DNA from: an uncultured Bacilli bacterium
GTDB lineage: Bacteria > Bacillota_I > Bacilli_A > RF39 > UBA660
Assembly (NCBI GenBank): GCA_944358685.1
Contig: CALVRQ010000124.1
Coordinates: 1 to 6,213 of the forward strand
Length of the DNA stretch: 6,213 bases
Reading direction: 5' to 3'
Shown here: piece by piece, positions 5,123 to 6,213 of the stretch
How positions within the stretch are numbered: position 1 is the first letter of the stretch
How the letters are laid out: each line of letters starts with the position of its first letter
Translations under genes and position numbers: made by a program
The notes under the pieces: generated by a model
Told to the model about the DNA's origin: nothing
Database searches by the model: none
Seen by the model: only the letters and a program-made list of their open reading frames with translations

Positions 5123-5321
5123 ATTTTTTTTTATAGTGTGGCAATGTTGCACAGATTGTGGATTTTTTCTACAATAATATCTGCCGGTTTGATTTCCTTC
5201 TTTATTTTTTGCAATGGTAAAATGTTGTTGTTTAATGTGTTTTGATGAATCGGACGTGAAAAGCCGGTGTTTGGTATTTGTTTTGCAAAGGAAGTAGTGT
5301 ATAGGCAAAAATTTATAACTT

Positions 5322-6213
5322 ATGTCAAGAGAGAAAGTATTGTTTATTTTCATTGCCTTGTTTTTAGTGGGGCAGACGGTTGTCGCTCAAAACCGTACAT
5401 TGCAAGGCATTATCACTTCGGCTGAAGACGGCGAACCCTTGATTGGGGCTGTCATCGCCATTAAAGGAAACGAAGCTCAAGGTACGATTACTGATATCAA
5501 CGGGCATTATACGCTTGATGTGCCTTCTGAGACTCAGGCTTTGATTGTTTCGTATGTAGGTATGAAAACTCAGGAAGTCCGTATCCCTCATGGGCGTGAC
5601 AAGTTGAATATCATTTTGCAGCCTGATAATCAGATGTTGCAGGAAGTCGTAGTGACGGGATATGGTAATTTTACCAAGTCGTCATTTACCGGTTCTGCCA
5701 ATACCTTGCGGGCGGATATGATGAAAGACATTCCTGTTATGAATGTGGAGCAGAAACTGGAAGGGATGACTACCGGTGTGAACATTACCGGAAGTTCGGG
5801 GCAACCGGGTGCCAATCAAAGCATCCGTATCCGTGGTATGGGATCGTTTAACGCGTCGCAAGAACCCTTGTTCGTAATTGACGGCGTGCCGGTTACTTCC
5901 GGAAATTTAAGTACAGGAGGCTTTGACGCATCGTATATGAATAATTCGAAAACAAATATCATGAGCACGCTGAACCCTTCTGATATTGAAAACATAACGG
6001 TGATTAAAGATGCGGCTGCAGCTTCGCTTTACGGTTCGCGCGCGGCTAACGGCGTTATCTTGATTACTACCAAACGGGGGAAATTAGGCAGGACGCAAGT
6101 CACGCTGAATGTGTCGGGAGGATTCTCAAACTCTGCTGTCGATTTCCGTCCGACACTGAACGGTGACCAGCGGCGTGAATTATTGTATGAGGGCTTGGTG
6201 AATTATGCCACAG
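5322..6213 (+). CDS. SusC/RagA-family TonB-dependent outer-membrane receptor, N-terminal part only
   Basis: The frame is open from ATG 5322 to the right edge: 297 codons of a protein usually about 1000 residues long. Residues 1-22 are a signal peptide (MSREKVLFIFIALFLVGQTV, cleaved near VA|QN). Residues about 26-100 form the carboxypeptidase-regulatory-like beta-sandwich (LQGIITSAEDGEPLIGAVI, GTITDINGHYTLDV, VSYVGMKTQEV). The TonB-box region EVVVTGYG (108-115) follows, then the plug: LEGMTTGVNITGSSGQPG, IRIRG (168-172), LFVIDGVPV (183-191), and the signature IKDAAAASLYGSRAANGVIL (228-247). Barrel strands start near 258 (TQVTLNVSGGF). No STN domain precedes the sandwich, so direct anti-sigma signalling through STN is not expected. 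Such receptors import glycans or peptides with a SusD lipoprotein, normally encoded just downstream, here beyond the edge. Substrate cannot be read from this part. Confidence 0.93.
   Translation, partial: MSREKVLFIFIALFLVGQTVVAQNRTLQGIITSAEDGEPLIGAVIAIKGNEAQGTITDINGHYTLDVPSETQALIVSYVGMKTQEVRIPHGRDKLNIILQPDNQMLQEVVVTGYGNFTKSSFTGSANTLRADMMKDIPVMNVEQKLEGMTTGVNITGSSGQPGANQSIRIRGMGSFNASQEPLFVIDGVPVTSGNLSTGGFDASYMNNSKTNIMSTLNPSDIENITVIKDAAAASLYGSRAANGVILITTKRGKLGRTQVTLNVSGGFSNSAVDFRPTLNGDQRRELLYEGLVNYAT

Larger units (their letters stand above)
4826..5321. other. Gene-free interval between divergent RibD_C and SusC-like genes
   Basis: No credible coding region is seen on either strand in these 496 bases. 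Its identifiable contents are the -7 element at 4857-4864 and the inverted-repeat element at 4951-5122. The remaining 200 bp in front of the SusC-like gene must hold that gene's promoter. The best -7 candidate is TTGTTTTG followed by CAAAG (5278-5290), which lacks the consensus A at position two and has no TTTG at the right distance, so I do not call it. A promoter read by an alternative (ECF) sigma factor, common for SusC genes, would explain this but is not shown. Confidence 0.6.

Noticed and set aside
5142..5158. CRP-like site TGTGGCAATGTTGCACA upstream of the SusC-like gene
   Set aside because: Only the outer four bases pair symmetrically, the spacing is one base off a CRP site, and classical CRP sites are not expected in Bacteroidales.
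5051..5353. 100-codon minus-strand ORF across the intergenic interval into the SusC start
   Set aside because: It runs antisense through the inverted-repeat element and the SusC-like signal peptide, and its product resembles no family.

Overview
The window looks like chromosomal DNA of a gut-type Bacteroidales bacterium (Bacteroides, Phocaeicola or Parabacteroides; the genus cannot be fixed from this sequence). The grounds are a SusC/RagA-type TonB-dependent receptor, an outer-membrane beta-barrel receptor beside a DUF2141 protein, promoters of the Bacteroidetes type (TTTG, about 20 bp, TAnnTTTG), and starts without Shine-Dalgarno sequences.

Layout, left to right. (1) 1-860, minus strand: a two-gene operon of a 212-residue multi-pass membrane protein and, overlapping its stop codon, the start of a small winged-helix (HTH_34-like) regulator that runs off the left edge. 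(2) 847-3505, minus strand: a second two-gene operon, DUF2141 protein then TonB-dependent barrel receptor, joined by an ATGA overlap. The receptor is frameshifted near its 3' end by one missing G; its true C-terminus is still present, out of frame, at 847-1130. (3) 3505-3732: no gene, but an A/T-rich hairpin, a 16-bp palindrome and an array of three identical 15-bp palindromes at an exact 23-bp period. (4) 3733-4870, minus strand: a RibD_C/dihydrofolate-reductase-family gene followed after 2 nt by the decayed remains of an alpha/beta hydrolase. (5) 4826-5321: a gene-free interval holding a 172-bp inverted-repeat element. (6) 5322 to the right edge, plus strand: the first 297 codons of a SusC/RagA-family receptor, diverging from everything else.

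The most interesting signal is regulatory. Operons (1) and (2) carry nearly the same promoter and leader: TATATTTGCAA at -7, then a 5' hairpin with the same 9-bp stem (AAAAGCAAG/CTTGCTTTT) followed by ATTT, then the palindrome GTTTAT-N3-ATAAAC. Operon (2) has a second copy of the palindrome exactly between -33 and -7. The simplest reading, which is inference, is that the HTH_34-type regulator binds this palindrome, controlling its own operon and the neighbouring DUF2141/receptor operon, so the four genes form one regulon of cell-envelope function. Its substrate cannot be named from the sequence.

The region also shows decay: a frameshifted receptor and a hydrolase relic carrying two deletions and a nonsense codon. 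No RNA genes, CRISPR arrays, integrase or transposase genes were seen.
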